Notes under the pieces: generated by a model
Seen by the model: only the letters and a program-made list of their open reading frames with translations
Told to the model about the DNA's origin: nothing
Databases searched by the model: none
Part shown: piece after piece, positions 25,975 to 33,858 of the stretch
Layout: the number at the start of each line of letters is the position of its first letter
How positions within the stretch are numbered: the stretch's first letter is position 1
Program-made: the position numbers and the translations under genes
Assembly (NCBI GenBank): GCA_964353185.1
Contig: CAYGUV010000007.1
Span: 39,878 to 103,877 of the forward strand
Reading direction: 5' to 3'
Length of the DNA: 64,000 nucleotides
Origin: GCA-2708415 sp964353185
Lineage (GTDB): Bacteria; Pseudomonadota; Alphaproteobacteria; Micavibrionales; Micavibrionaceae

Positions 25975-26358
25975 ATGATTAAAAAACTAATGGTATTAGG
26001 TGTATCTGGTCTAGTTTTAGCCTCCGCTCCTGCAATTGCAGGACATCATGAAGGCGGCGAAAAGTATAATAAAGGCGAGAAAATCGCTAAAATGTTTGAA
26101 GAAGCAGATACGAATGCTGACGGATCTATCACCAAAGACGAGTACATGGCGCACGTTCAAGCCAAAGCGGCAGAGAAGTTTGCTGAAAAAGATACTGATG
26201 GAAATGGTAGCATCAGTAAAGAAGAAGCAGAAACATATGCAAAGCAAAAATACAGTAAAATGAAAGATAAACGCGGCGCTATGAAAGAAAAAATGATGGA
26301 CGAAAAAGTTGAAGTTGAAGTTGAAACTGAAACTGAAACGGAAACCGTAGCAGAATAA
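25975..26358 (+). CDS. Secreted EF-hand protein
   Basis: 127 residues with a signal peptide (MIKKLMVLGVSGLVLASAPA, cleavage near residue 22). Two complete EF-hand calcium loops are present: DTNADGSITKDE at 45-56 and DTDGNGSISKEE at 73-84, with the 1, 3, 5 and 12 positions all acidic, Asn or Ser as expected. The tail is an alternating Val-Glu/Thr-Glu run (KVEVEVETETETETVAE), encoded by near-perfect GAAGTT and GAAACT repeats. It is probably a periplasmic calcium-binding protein. A good ribosome site (AAAGGAAAATTTT) precedes the ATG and a terminator follows. Confidence 0.88.
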   Translation: MIKKLMVLGVSGLVLASAPAIAGHHEGGEKYNKGEKIAKMFEEADTNADGSITKDEYMAHVQAKAAEKFAEKDTDGNGSISKEEAETYAKQKYSKMKDKRGAMKEKMMDEKVEVEVETETETETVAE

Positions 26359-26380
26359 TTTAATTTTCCCCCACAAGAGA

Positions 26381-26410
26381 AGCCTAGCAGTAAATGCTAG
26401 GCTTTTTTTT
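26381..26410 (+). terminator. Rho-independent terminator behind the EF-hand gene
   Basis: A perfect 9-bp stem AGCCTAGCA / TGCTAGGCT with loop GTAAA, followed by a run of seven T residues. It sits between convergent genes. On the minus strand no T-run follows the stem. Confidence 0.92.
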
Positions 26411-27362
26411 ATTGGGTTCTGTTTTCGCGGTTTATATTATCGCCAGGAATTTCTTCGCCAATTTTTTTCATTTGTTCGTGACGCATTCTAAATGATCTTG
26501 CGCGCTCTTCTGTTAATTTATCAATACAGTGTGGACACGATACGCCTTTTTCATATGAATCAGCTTGGACGTCTTCTACGGTTAGGGGAAAACGGCAGCC
26601 ATAGCATATTTGATAAGGGCTTTCTCTTAAATCTTGTCCAACGGCAACGCGGCGGTCAAATACGAAACAATCGCCTTCCCATTGGCTTTCCTCTGCTGGG
26701 ACTTCTTCTAAATATTTCAAAATACCACCTTGCAAGTGGTAGACCTCTTCAAATCCATTAGCGAGCATGTAGCTTGATGCTTTTTCACAACGAATGCCAC
26801 CTGTACAAAACATGGCAACTTTCTTTTGTTTTTTTGGATCCATTTTTTCTTGAACGTAATCTTTGAATTCAGTAAATGTTTCAATTTCTGGATCAATGGC
26901 ACCTTTAAATATACCAACGGCTGTTTCATAATTATTGCGGGTGTCAATCAATGTTACATCCGGATCATTCACCAAATCGTTCCAGTCTTTTGGTTTTACA
27001 TACTGACCTACAATTTTTGTTGGGTCGGCTTCGGGCGCTTTCATTGTAATAATTTCTTTTTTCAAACGGACTTTGATACGTCTGAATGGTCGAGTAGATG
27101 CGCTTGAATATTTAAGCTCCCCTTGAGTAACGCTGGCAATATCATCGAGAAGGCTAATTAATGTTGGAATGGCATTCCCTTGGCCGGCAACTGTTCCATT
27201 TATCCCTTCGGGGGCGATTAACAATGTACCGCAAATATCATTTTCATCACAAACAGCTTTGATGCGTTTTTGCAGCTTGGGCAAATCTGCAAGCGATACA
27301 AAGCGATAGAGTGCCGCCACAGTCCAATAATCAGCGTTATTTTGAGTATTTTCTATTGTCAT
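26409..27362 (-). CDS. trhO: tRNA uridine(34) hydroxylase TrhO (rhodanese family)
   Basis: 317 residues. It has an N-terminal acylphosphatase-like domain (WTVAALYRFVSLADLPKLQK; LLIAPEGINGTVAG) and a central rhodanese domain with active Cys in CTGGIRCEK (C186). A C-terminal Cys-rich part follows (QICYGCRFPL, CPHCIDKL). This is the YceA/TrhO layout, which makes 5-hydroxyuridine at tRNA position 34. With mnmC it gives two wobble-uridine modification genes close together. The gene is transcribed alone. Confidence 0.93.
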   Translation of the reverse strand: MTIENTQNNADYWTVAALYRFVSLADLPKLQKRIKAVCDENDICGTLLIAPEGINGTVAGQGNAIPTLISLLDDIASVTQGELKYSSASTRPFRRIKVRLKKEIITMKAPEADPTKIVGQYVKPKDWNDLVNDPDVTLIDTRNNYETAVGIFKGAIDPEIETFTEFKDYVQEKMDPKKQKKVAMFCTGGIRCEKASSYMLANGFEEVYHLQGGILKYLEEVPAEESQWEGDCFVFDRRVAVGQDLRESPYQICYGCRFPLTVEDVQADSYEKGVSCPHCIDKLTEERARSFRMRHEQMKKIGEEIPGDNINRENRTQ

Positions 27363-27502
27363 GCAGTTTATATAATAAATTTAATACAAAATTACAAGAA
27401 AATGCTGATTAGACGGTTGTTTGTAAAACAGGAACTATTTTATCGTAAGTTAGTATATATGATTTATAACAGTAAAAAATAATACCGCGTCCAAAGGAGA
27501 AA

Positions 27503-28108
27503 ATGATGGATTTAAGAGATGCCGTAAAGAGAAGGCGCGCGGTTAAAAAATATGACACAGAGTATCAAATTTCTGATAGCGATTTTAAAACCCTTATGGA
27601 GCAATCCATGCAGGCGCCATCATCTTTTAATATTCAACATTGGCGATTTGTTGATGTGCAAGATAAAGATGCCCGCCAGAAAATTCGCGATGCCGCATGG
27701 GATCAAGCGCAAGTGACTGAAGCTTCAAAGCTTCTTCTTCTGTGTGCGGATGTGAAGGCATGGGAAAAAGATACGGCGCAATATTGGTCAAATGCGCCCA
27801 AAGAAGTGGCCGATATGATGGTACCAATGACCAAAGATTTTTACGAAGGACGCGAATGGATTCAACGCGATGAAGCCTTGCGCTCCGTAGGGATTGTCGC
27901 AGAGTCTTTGATGTTGAACGCGGCGGCGATGGCGCTGGATACTTGCCCGATGATTGGTTTTGATCAAGATGCTGTTGCCAAAATCATTAATTTACCTGAT
28001 GACCATATTATTGGGATGATGATTGTTGTCGGTAAGCGCCGTGAAGAGCCGTTTGAGCATGGCGGTCGCCTTTCTTTGGAAAAAACGGTTCTGACAAATA
28101 AATTTTAA
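27503..28108 (+). CDS. Nitroreductase family protein
   Basis: 201 residues, an FMN-dependent NAD(P)H oxidoreductase fold. The first block RRRAVKKYDTEYQI and the QAPSSFNIQHWRFV segment bind FMN phosphate; GIVAESLMLNAAAMALDTCPMIGFD is the conserved central helix. The closest general type is the NfnB/YodC-like group. Its substrate is unknown. The start is ATG 27503 (or 27506), with a strong AAAGGAG five to eight nt upstream. A terminator follows at 28160. Confidence 0.9.
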   Translation: MMDLRDAVKRRRAVKKYDTEYQISDSDFKTLMEQSMQAPSSFNIQHWRFVDVQDKDARQKIRDAAWDQAQVTEASKLLLLCADVKAWEKDTAQYWSNAPKEVADMMVPMTKDFYEGREWIQRDEALRSVGIVAESLMLNAAAMALDTCPMIGFDQDAVAKIINLPDDHIIGMMIVVGKRREEPFEHGGRLSLEKTVLTNKF

Positions 28109-28159
28109 AATTACCTGATATCTCACATTTATTTGTGATTTTGATGAAATATTAAACGC

Positions 28160-28185
28160 GCCGCTTTAAAAAAGTGGCGTTTTTA
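28160..28185 (+). terminator. Terminator behind the nitroreductase gene
   Basis: Stem GCCGCTTT / AAAGTGGC (8 bp with one G-U pair) around an AAA loop, followed by GTTTTTA. It lies 52 nt past the stop at 28108. Confidence 0.75.
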
Positions 28186-28426
28186 GTGCTATTAACATAC
28201 TGATTTTAATGGGAAAAATGGATTCCTTCAGTTCGTTTGTCAAAAATAACGGGGTGGGGGCGCTCCTCATTCATTATGAAAATAAAAAATAAGATTTGCG
28301 ATGTCTCCCGCAAAACGGTGCCGACGTTTAATCGGACAGTGGGTATATAATAGCATAAATCCTTATTTTTGTCGTATGCGCGCTATTGAAATAATCTTTC
28401 AAAGTTTATCATTTACGTAATATTTA

Positions 28427-28456
28427 TTGACATTATGTCATCGCATGCTGTATAAA
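28427..28456 (+). promoter_or_regulatory. Sigma-70 type promoter for the 28491 gene
   Basis: A perfect -35 hexamer TTGACA (28427-28432) and TATAAA (28451-28456) are separated by 18 nt. The expected start point lies about 30 nt before the ATG at 28491, which has an AAATAGAGG ribosome site. Confidence 0.7.
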
Positions 28457-28490
28457 ATATCCTTCGTAAGGAAAAAAATAGAGGTTTAAA

Positions 28491-28697
28491 ATGGTTGCAA
28501 AAAAACAAGAAGGCGGAATAAAATGGAAAAGATCGGGTGTTTCTCAATCTGATTTGGACGAAGGGGCGTCATTAAGAGATGCTCAGCAAACATCAGTTCA
28601 GGCAGTACCAGATAAAGACAGCCCTTATTACAGACAGCATTTAGATTTTTCTAATTCTGTAATTATGTTAAAAAATTATGAAAATAGACAGCCTTAA
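28491..28697 (+). CDS. Small hypothetical protein
   Basis: 68 residues, basic at the start (MVAKKQEGGIKWKRSGVSQS) and otherwise polar with no membrane segment or known motif. A strong promoter and an AGAGG ribosome site 8 nt before the ATG support expression. It ends 8 nt before the corrected stop of the convergent mscS gene. The family is not recognised. Confidence 0.55.
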   Translation: MVAKKQEGGIKWKRSGVSQSDLDEGASLRDAQQTSVQAVPDKDSPYYRQHLDFSNSVIMLKNYENRQP

Positions 28698-28705
28698 AAT
28701 ATAGC

Positions 28706-30153
28706 CTAACTCTTATGAATAAACACTTCGCGGTGTGGGTAGGGGATTGAGATATTATTTTCTTTGAGGATATCCCATANNNNNNNNNNNNNNNNNNNNN
28801 NNNNNNNNNNNNNNNNNNNNNNNNNNNNNNNNNNNNNNNNNNNNNNNNNNNNNNNNNNNNNNNNNNNNNNNNNNNNNNNACTTCGCGGTGTGGGTAGGGG
28901 ATTGAGATATTATTTTCTTTGAGGATATCCCATAGGGCGAGCATGACGTCGCCTTTGGTGTTTACAATCCCTTTTTCCGCATCTTTGATCCAATAGCGCA
29001 GTACAAAATTTATTGAGCTATCGCCAAATTCAACCAAATGACAAACAGGAGAAGGGCTATCGACCACGCGGTCTGGTTTACCTGCGGCCTGAATGGCTAG
29101 GCGGCGCACCTCATGCGGGTCCGAATCATAATGCACGCCAAATTTTGTTTGTACCCGCACCAACGTATTACCATGTGACCAGTTAATCACTTGTTGTGTA
29201 ATGAATTCTTCATTTGGGACAAGATAAGATTTATTATCGCGTGTCACCAGTTCGGTGTAGCGCGCGCCCATGTGATTAACCCAACCAAATGTGCCATCCA
29301 TTTCGATGATGTCGCCTGGTTTAATCGATTGGTCCATCAAAAGCAGCATGCCGCTAAATAGGTTTGAGATGACCTTTTGAAGACCAAAACCAACACCCAA
29401 ACCAACAGCACCAGAAAATACCGCAAATAATGATAAATCAATCCCTGCGGAGGTAAGGCCAATAAGTAACGCGGAAACTACCAAGAATACCTTGGTAATT
29501 TTCGAGATGAGAACGCGGGAAGAGGGGGTTAAACTGCGCGTTTGAGAAAGCTTTTTTTCAGCAACCTTTGATAAGAATATCGCGCCATAAAGAAGGATGA
29601 ATACAATAAATATCCCTTTTAACACGCTCAGCGCGGATAATCTGAAATCCCCGATATTAAAGCCGAGCGCGTCTAGCGTGCTCATGGTTTGGCCTAAAAT
29701 ACCAAAAAGGCTGAGTGCGGCGAGGATAAGGACGGTAAAACCGATGATATTACGTACAAGTTTATGTTCAATAAATTGTGATACGAAACGTATGAACATC
29801 CATGCAAAGACCAATTTTGTGACAACTGTTGCCAAGGTCATAGATAGGTTTGGATCAAGAGTAAGTATAGATTTTGAGCCAATTTGAATAATGATAATAG
29901 TCAGCAAAGGAAATATAAATTGCAAACAGCTATAGAGTATCTCACTGACACGGAAGGGAATAGTGAGTTTGTTAATTTGTTCATTTAAGCGCGGCTTAAT
30001 TATGTTTTTACAAAAGAATGCAAGTGTAAAAGCAAGCGCAATGACCACAAATTGTATGCCAAAATCAATTCGCCAGATATCATTAAGAAACCAGCTTATT
30101 GAGCTGTTTTGGATATCTATCAGATTCATTTTTTGAAACATTGCGTCGAACAT
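28706..30153 (-). CDS. MscS-family mechanosensitive channel, interrupted by an assembly gap
   Basis: Several N-terminal membrane segments precede the MscS pore helix and beta domain: GVGFGLQKVISNLFSGMLLL, PGDIIEMDGTFGWVNHMGAR, RDNKSYLVPNEEFITQ and VINWSHG. The C-terminal domain follows. The 100-N gap at 28780-28879 and the 55-bp repeat on both sides are assembly products. Collapsing them continues the frame as PYPHREVFIHKS and a stop (28706-28708), the expected C-terminal ending of the family, and gives about 430 residues. The protein should open under membrane tension and relieve osmotic downshock. It is divergent from gloA. Confidence 0.88.
28725..28779. repeat. Left copy of a 55-bp direct repeat flanking gap 1
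   Basis: Identical over 55 bp to 28880-28934. Both copies encode the same mscS codons, so they represent one sequence assembled twice at contig ends. Confidence 0.95.
28780..28879. other. Assembly gap 1 (100 N)
   Basis: Exactly 100 N, the conventional filler for a gap of unknown size, between the two copies of the 55-bp repeat. The mscS frame becomes whole when the repeat is merged, so no sequence is likely to be missing. Confidence 0.97.
28880..28934. repeat. Right copy of the 55-bp direct repeat flanking gap 1
   Basis: The exact copy of 28725-28779, in frame within the mscS C-terminal coding region. Confidence 0.95.
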
Positions 30154-30234
30154 ATTTTCATCTTAACGGAACATTTATCCGATGAAAAGGTTTGTTAACG
30201 GCAACACGTTAAATAAATATAGAAGGAATATAAA

Positions 30235-30690
30235 ATGGAATATCTTCACACAATGGTACGCGTTCATAATTTGGAAAAATCATTGGATTTTTACTGTAAT
30301 AAAATGGGTATGACTGAAGTCAACCGTATTGAGAATGAGGGTGGAAAATTTACGTTGGTCTTTTTGGCTGCGGGTGACGACGTTGAGCGCGCCAAGGCCG
30401 ATAAAACACCGATGATAGAGCTGACCTATAATTGGCCAGATGAAGATGGCAATGTTGAAGAATATGATGGGGGGCGTAATTTTGGGCATTTGGCCTATCG
30501 GGTGGATAATATTTATGCCACTTGTCAAAGCTTGCATGACGCGGGGGTGACCATTAATCGTCCGCCCCGCGATGGTCATATGGCGTTCGTTAAATCACCC
30601 GATGGTATTTCGATTGAGCTGTTACAAAAAGGCGACAGTCTTGAACCAAAAGAGCCATGGAAGTCCATGGAGAATACTGGCAGCTGGTGA
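30235..30690 (+). CDS. gloA: Lactoylglutathione lyase (glyoxalase I)
   Basis: 151 residues of the vicinal-oxygen-chelate fold. It has LHTMVRVHNLEKSLDFYCNK (first metal His), MIELTYNW (first Glu), FGHLAYRVDNIY (second His) and GISIELLQKG (second Glu). These are the four metal ligands of glyoxalase I, which isomerises the methylglyoxal-glutathione hemithioacetal to S-lactoylglutathione. It is divergent from mscS and convergent with the TetR gene (1 nt between stops). An AGAAGGAATATAAA ribosome site precedes the ATG. Confidence 0.93.
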   Translation: MEYLHTMVRVHNLEKSLDFYCNKMGMTEVNRIENEGGKFTLVFLAAGDDVERAKADKTPMIELTYNWPDEDGNVEEYDGGRNFGHLAYRVDNIYATCQSLHDAGVTINRPPRDGHMAFVKSPDGISIELLQKGDSLEPKEPWKSMENTGSW

Positions 30691-30691
30691 T

Positions 30692-31318
30692 TTAAGCCTT
30701 TAGCGATTTAAGCAATAAGGTTGTCATCTCGCTAATAAAATCGTCATCCATATCTTGACCAGAGACAAGGCGGAAAAAGATAGGGCCAAGGACAATGTCG
30801 ATTGCGATGTCTGTATTGATATCTTGGCTAAATTCTTTTGTCTTTTTTCCCCCTTCTATGTATGAGTAAAGCTTATCATATCGGCTTTGTAGAAATATTT
30901 GGGTGAAATATTTTAGGCTTTCGGGGTCTGACTGCGCTTCACCCAAAATTTCGGATACGACACGTCCATTTTTACCTTTTAACTGGCGGGCAAGCTTTTC
31001 AAGTTGTGATGTGACGGCCTCAACCGCGTTTCTGGGGGTGGCGAGTGTGTTGTTGTAAGATGGCTGAGACAAGATAGCATCCATCACAACGGCCGATTTA
31101 TTGGGCCACCATCTGTAAATTGTTGTTTTCCCAACGCCTGCTTTTTTTGCGATGGCTTCGATTGATAATTTTTGGACAGATGTTTGCACCAAAAGTTTAC
31201 GCGTGGCGTCCATGACCGCCTTATGCGATTTTTCTGAACGGGGACGTCCCGTTTTGCTATTGTCATTTTCTTCGATTTCTTGTGCATCCATTACGGACGC
31301 AGCAGATTGCTGAGCCAT
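30692..31318 (-). CDS. TetR/AcrR family transcriptional regulator
   Basis: 208 residues. A disordered acidic start precedes the TetR helix-turn-helix: ATRKLLVQTSVQKLSIEAIAKKAGVGKTTIYRWWPNKSAVVMDAI. The C-terminal part is the ligand-binding domain of the group with RWW in the recognition helix (YRWWPNK). It is divergent from a RimK-like ligase gene. The 163-bp region between them carries a 9-bp inverted repeat that is the obvious operator candidate. The ligand is unknown. Confidence 0.92.
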   Translation of the reverse strand: MAQQSAASVMDAQEIEENDNSKTGRPRSEKSHKAVMDATRKLLVQTSVQKLSIEAIAKKAGVGKTTIYRWWPNKSAVVMDAILSQPSYNNTLATPRNAVEAVTSQLEKLARQLKGKNGRVVSEILGEAQSDPESLKYFTQIFLQSRYDKLYSYIEGGKKTKEFSQDINTDIAIDIVLGPIFFRLVSGQDMDDDFISEMTTLLLKSLKA

Positions 31319-31427
31319 GTTTTTATCCCTTGTTTATATCGGTACGATGCGTATTAAAACAAATGTAGCAGAATATTCAAGAGATATTTTATTTCAATGA
31401 ACAAGATTTTCTTTTCGCAATTAAGGA

Positions 31428-31454
31428 CAATTTGTCGTATACAAGGACAAATTG
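31428..31454. promoter_or_regulatory. Palindromic operator candidate between tetR-type and rimK-like genes
   Basis: CAATTTGTC (31428-31436) and GACAAATTG (31446-31454) are exact inverse repeats around a 9-nt spacer that contains GTATAC. The arms also give the direct repeat AAGGACAA. The site lies 28 nt before the RimK-like start, where a repressor would block its promoter. Confidence 0.65.
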
Positions 31455-31481
31455 ATATTTAAAAAGTAAGAGAGTGTACCG

Positions 31482-32456
31482 ATGGAAGTCTGGATTTTAT
31501 ACGGAGATGATATTGAATCAAACGCGGATTTAGCGCATGAGGCCCGTCGTTTCTTGGTCGAAGGCAAAAAGATGGATATCAATGTTAAGGTTATTCGTCC
31601 ATCACAATTTGATTTGTTGGTAACACAAGAAGACCGCGAATCTGTTTTGTTAGATGGTGTGCCTGTACCGCTTCCTGATTTTGTGTTCCCTTATTTTAAT
31701 CATAATGATCATGGGTATTTCTCCCTTGCGATTGTGCGTCAGTTGGAGCGTTTGGGCGTTCATGTTTTCAATGGTGCGGATGTGATTGAAACGGTGCGTG
31801 ATAAATTACATACACATCAAATTTTGGCCGAAAGTGGGATTGACACGCCTGATACGATGCTTGCGAAATTTCCTGTTGATATGAAATTGATTGAAGAGAA
31901 TATTGGATTTCCCGTTGTTGTGAAAACGTTGAATGGCGCGCTGGGGATTGGTGTTTTCTTGATTGAAAGTCAAGGGGCGTTTAGTGACCTGATGGAATTG
32001 GTTGGTGAGACGAACCCAAATTTACAATTAATTTTCCAAAAATTTGTATCGGTTAGCAAAGGCCGCGATCTACGTTTATTTGTTTTAGGGGGCGAAGTGA
32101 TTGCCGCCATGGAACGCCGCGCCCAAGATGGCGGATTTAAAGCCAATTATAGCACAGGCGGGAGTGTCCATTTCTTTGACGCCGATGAAGAAGCCATCGA
32201 TATCGCCGTTAGAACAGCGAAAGTATTGAACATTGACGTGGGCGGTATTGATTTGTTGTTCAAGGAAAATGGTGGCTATACCATTTGTGAAGCCAATACA
32301 TTTCCAGGATTTAAAGGGTTGGAAAAAGCATCAGGCGTCAATGTTGCCGCAAAAATATTAGAAGTGATGCAAACCGAATTAAATAAAAATGGTGGGATAT
32401 CCCGCGCCGCAACCAAAGAATTGGCCACTCACGAAGCGGTTACGACGAAGCATTAA
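31482..32456 (+). CDS. RimK-like ATP-grasp ligase
   Basis: 324 residues. The N-terminal pre-ATP-grasp domain (MEVWILYGDDIESNADLAHE) is followed by VRDKLHTHQILAESGIDTP and GFPVVVKTLNGALGIGVFLI (ATP-binding Lys and glycine-rich loop). Then come GRDLRLFVLGGEVIAAMERR and VGGIDLLFKENGGYTICEANTFPGF (metal-binding Glu/Asn). This is the RimK/glutathione-synthase-type family, which joins an amino acid to a carboxylate on a protein or small molecule. The acceptor is unknown. The last 49 coding bases lie within the left copy of the repeat at gap 2. Confidence 0.9.
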   Translation: MEVWILYGDDIESNADLAHEARRFLVEGKKMDINVKVIRPSQFDLLVTQEDRESVLLDGVPVPLPDFVFPYFNHNDHGYFSLAIVRQLERLGVHVFNGADVIETVRDKLHTHQILAESGIDTPDTMLAKFPVDMKLIEENIGFPVVVKTLNGALGIGVFLIESQGAFSDLMELVGETNPNLQLIFQKFVSVSKGRDLRLFVLGGEVIAAMERRAQDGGFKANYSTGGSVHFFDADEEAIDIAVRTAKVLNIDVGGIDLLFKENGGYTICEANTFPGFKGLEKASGVNVAAKILEVMQTELNKNGGISRAATKELATHEAVTTKH

Positions 32457-32462
32457 ATTATT
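32408..32462. repeat. Left copy of a 55-bp direct repeat flanking gap 2
   Basis: Identical over 55 bp to 32563-32617. It covers the end of the RimK-like gene and its stop codon. Confidence 0.95.
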
Positions 32463-32562
32463 NNNNNNNNNNNNNNNNNNNNNNNNNNNNNNNNNNNNNN
32501 NNNNNNNNNNNNNNNNNNNNNNNNNNNNNNNNNNNNNNNNNNNNNNNNNNNNNNNNNNNNNN
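32463..32562. other. Assembly gap 2 (100 N)
   Basis: Exactly 100 N between two copies of the same 55-bp sequence, the same pattern and same repeat length as gap 1. Merging the copies gives a short normal spacer between the RimK-like gene and the convergent lpoA gene. Confidence 0.97.
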
Positions 32563-32617
32563 CGCAACCAAAGAATTGGCCACTCACGAAGCGGTTACGA
32601 CGAAGCATTAAATTATT
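32563..32617. repeat. Right copy of the 55-bp direct repeat flanking gap 2
   Basis: The exact copy of 32408-32462, carrying a duplicated fragment of the RimK-like C-terminus. It is not an independent gene fragment. Confidence 0.95.
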
Positions 32618-32628
32618 TTCAGATTAAA

Positions 32629-33822
32629 TTAAAACTGAGTCGCCGCCGGAGCCGCCTCGATAGTGGTGCCGTTTTGAATTTCTAGGATGGATAATTTGCG
32701 TTCGACAAGACCGTTTGAATTAAATCTGAATACGCCATCTGTCCCTGCAAACCCATTGCGGTCTGTAATTGCCGATGTTGAAAAAGCATTTTGAAGGCCG
32801 CGTCGTTGCGCATTTTGAATAAGCGTGGCCGAAAGAGCCGTCGCATCAAAAGCCAAGGAAGCAATGCGTACCGGATCTTGACCATAGATGCCGTTATATT
32901 TTTGTTTATAATAAAGTTGGTTGCGCATGGATGGCCCCGCAAATTGGGCACCGTTCATGGCATTGTTTTGAAGAATTTGAGGGGTATCCCATAGGCCCGT
33001 TCCCAACCGTTTTACATTAGACACCGGCATATTATTTTGATCTAAATAATCGTTAATTGCGCGCGTTTCATTCGCGCCCGCAGGCATGAAGACCGCGTCA
33101 ATATCGGATGACATGGCGGCGATGTTTGACCCTAAATCAGGGTCGTTTGGAGTGTATCGAATAATTTGATTGATTGATCCCCCATTGCGGCGCAGGGCAT
33201 TTTCAAAAGCCGTGGTGACAATATTGCCATAGGTGTCACGCGGTGTAATAACGGAAACATTTCTAAGGTTATTGCGCACGGCATAAGCGGCAATGTCGCT
33301 GGCTTGTGTGGCGGGCATAAAGCCCATAAGAAATGTATTGCGGTCGGCCAATGTTTGGTCAGTTGAAAAGGCGATAACATTGATGTTTTGTTGTCTTGCG
33401 ATTGGTTTAACCGCGCGAACGGAATCGGCAAAAACGGGACCAAGGATAAGTTGTGCACCATCTTGAATGGCTGATTGTGCGGCCTGCGCGGCGCCGCTGC
33501 TGGTGCCATTTGTGTCACGGGGCACAAGATTTAGGTTTGGGTTATTAATTTCAAATAAGGCCATTTGCGCAGCCTGTAACATGGATTCGCCCAGGGCCGC
33601 ATTGCGACCAGATAAGGGCAATAAAATTGCAACATTTATTGTTTGATTCCCATTGATTCCAGAACTTGTGCTGCGCGTAGGGGCGGGAACGGCATTCGGA
33701 GACGTGGTTGACGATGGTAGATTCCATGGTGTATTTGTTTGATTATATGGCGCGCAAGCACTCAATAAGCCGATAATCATAAAAATAAAGGTGATAAAGA
33801 GGCTTCGTGTGGTATTTTTCAT
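32629..33822 (-). CDS. lpoA: Penicillin-binding protein activator LpoA-like lipoprotein
   Basis: 397 residues. The lipoprotein signal ends in LLSAC (lipidated C23). After a Ser/Thr/Pro-rich linker the protein is a periplasmic-binding-protein fold of the LivJ/LpoA type: INVAILLPLSGRNAALGESML, AQLILGPVFADSVRAVKPIA, VSVITPRDTYGNIV. The closest role is activation of PBP1A-type murein synthases from the outer membrane. The identification is strengthened by context: it is divergent from rsmI-yraN-BON, the same set of partners as lpoA in Enterobacteria. The family differs strongly in sequence across phyla, so biochemical equivalence is inferred. Confidence 0.85.
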   Translation of the reverse strand: MKNTTRSLFITFIFMIIGLLSACAPYNQTNTPWNLPSSTTSPNAVPAPTRSTSSGINGNQTINVAILLPLSGRNAALGESMLQAAQMALFEINNPNLNLVPRDTNGTSSGAAQAAQSAIQDGAQLILGPVFADSVRAVKPIARQQNINVIAFSTDQTLADRNTFLMGFMPATQASDIAAYAVRNNLRNVSVITPRDTYGNIVTTAFENALRRNGGSINQIIRYTPNDPDLGSNIAAMSSDIDAVFMPAGANETRAINDYLDQNNMPVSNVKRLGTGLWDTPQILQNNAMNGAQFAGPSMRNQLYYKQKYNGIYGQDPVRIASLAFDATALSATLIQNAQRRGLQNAFSTSAITDRNGFAGTDGVFRFNSNGLVERKLSILEIQNGTTIEAAPAATQF

Positions 33823-33858
33823 GGTATTCTTATCCGTAAGTGCTTATTTTAAAATGAT

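Larger units (their letters stand above)
28109..28490. other. 382-bp intergenic region with terminator, promoter and possible structured RNA
   Basis: No gene of convincing length is seen. The left part holds the nitroreductase terminator. The middle (about 28290-28350) is locally GC-richer than the flanks and contains short hairpins, TGCG-N8-CGCA and CCGA-N7-TCGG, followed by a TATATAATAG run. The right end has a strong promoter at 28427-28456 for the small gene at 28491. A small RNA in the middle is possible but not shown. Confidence 0.5.

Noticed and set aside
26300..26350. GAAGTT/GAAACT repeats as a microsatellite or CRISPR-like repeat
   Set aside because: In frame they encode the Val-Glu/Thr-Glu tail of the EF-hand protein. 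There are no unique spacers.
26017..26376. Minus-strand frame rich in Phe/Ser/Asn opposite the EF-hand gene
   Set aside because: It is the mirror of the GAA-rich tail and other codons of the EF-hand gene. The plus strand has the signal peptide, EF loops and ribosome site.
28663..28705. Extension of the mscS frame past the gap to a stop at 28663
   Set aside because: It depends on translating 100 N and a duplicated 55-bp copy in a shifted frame. After merging the duplicate, the natural stop is at 28706.
28725..28934. 55-bp direct repeats as transposon target duplications or attachment sites
   Set aside because: The two gaps show the same 55-bp length with unrelated sequences, each exactly abutting 100 N. 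This is an assembly k-mer overlap, not biology.
30195..30212. TTAA-N10-TTAA upstream of gloA as a CtrA site
   Set aside because: The spacer is 10 nt, not the 6-7 nt of CtrA boxes. Similar N8, N10 and N14 pairs elsewhere were also set aside.
32379..32685. Reading frames crossing the second gap on both strands
   Set aside because: They consist of N and duplicated RimK-like codons. No independent support.
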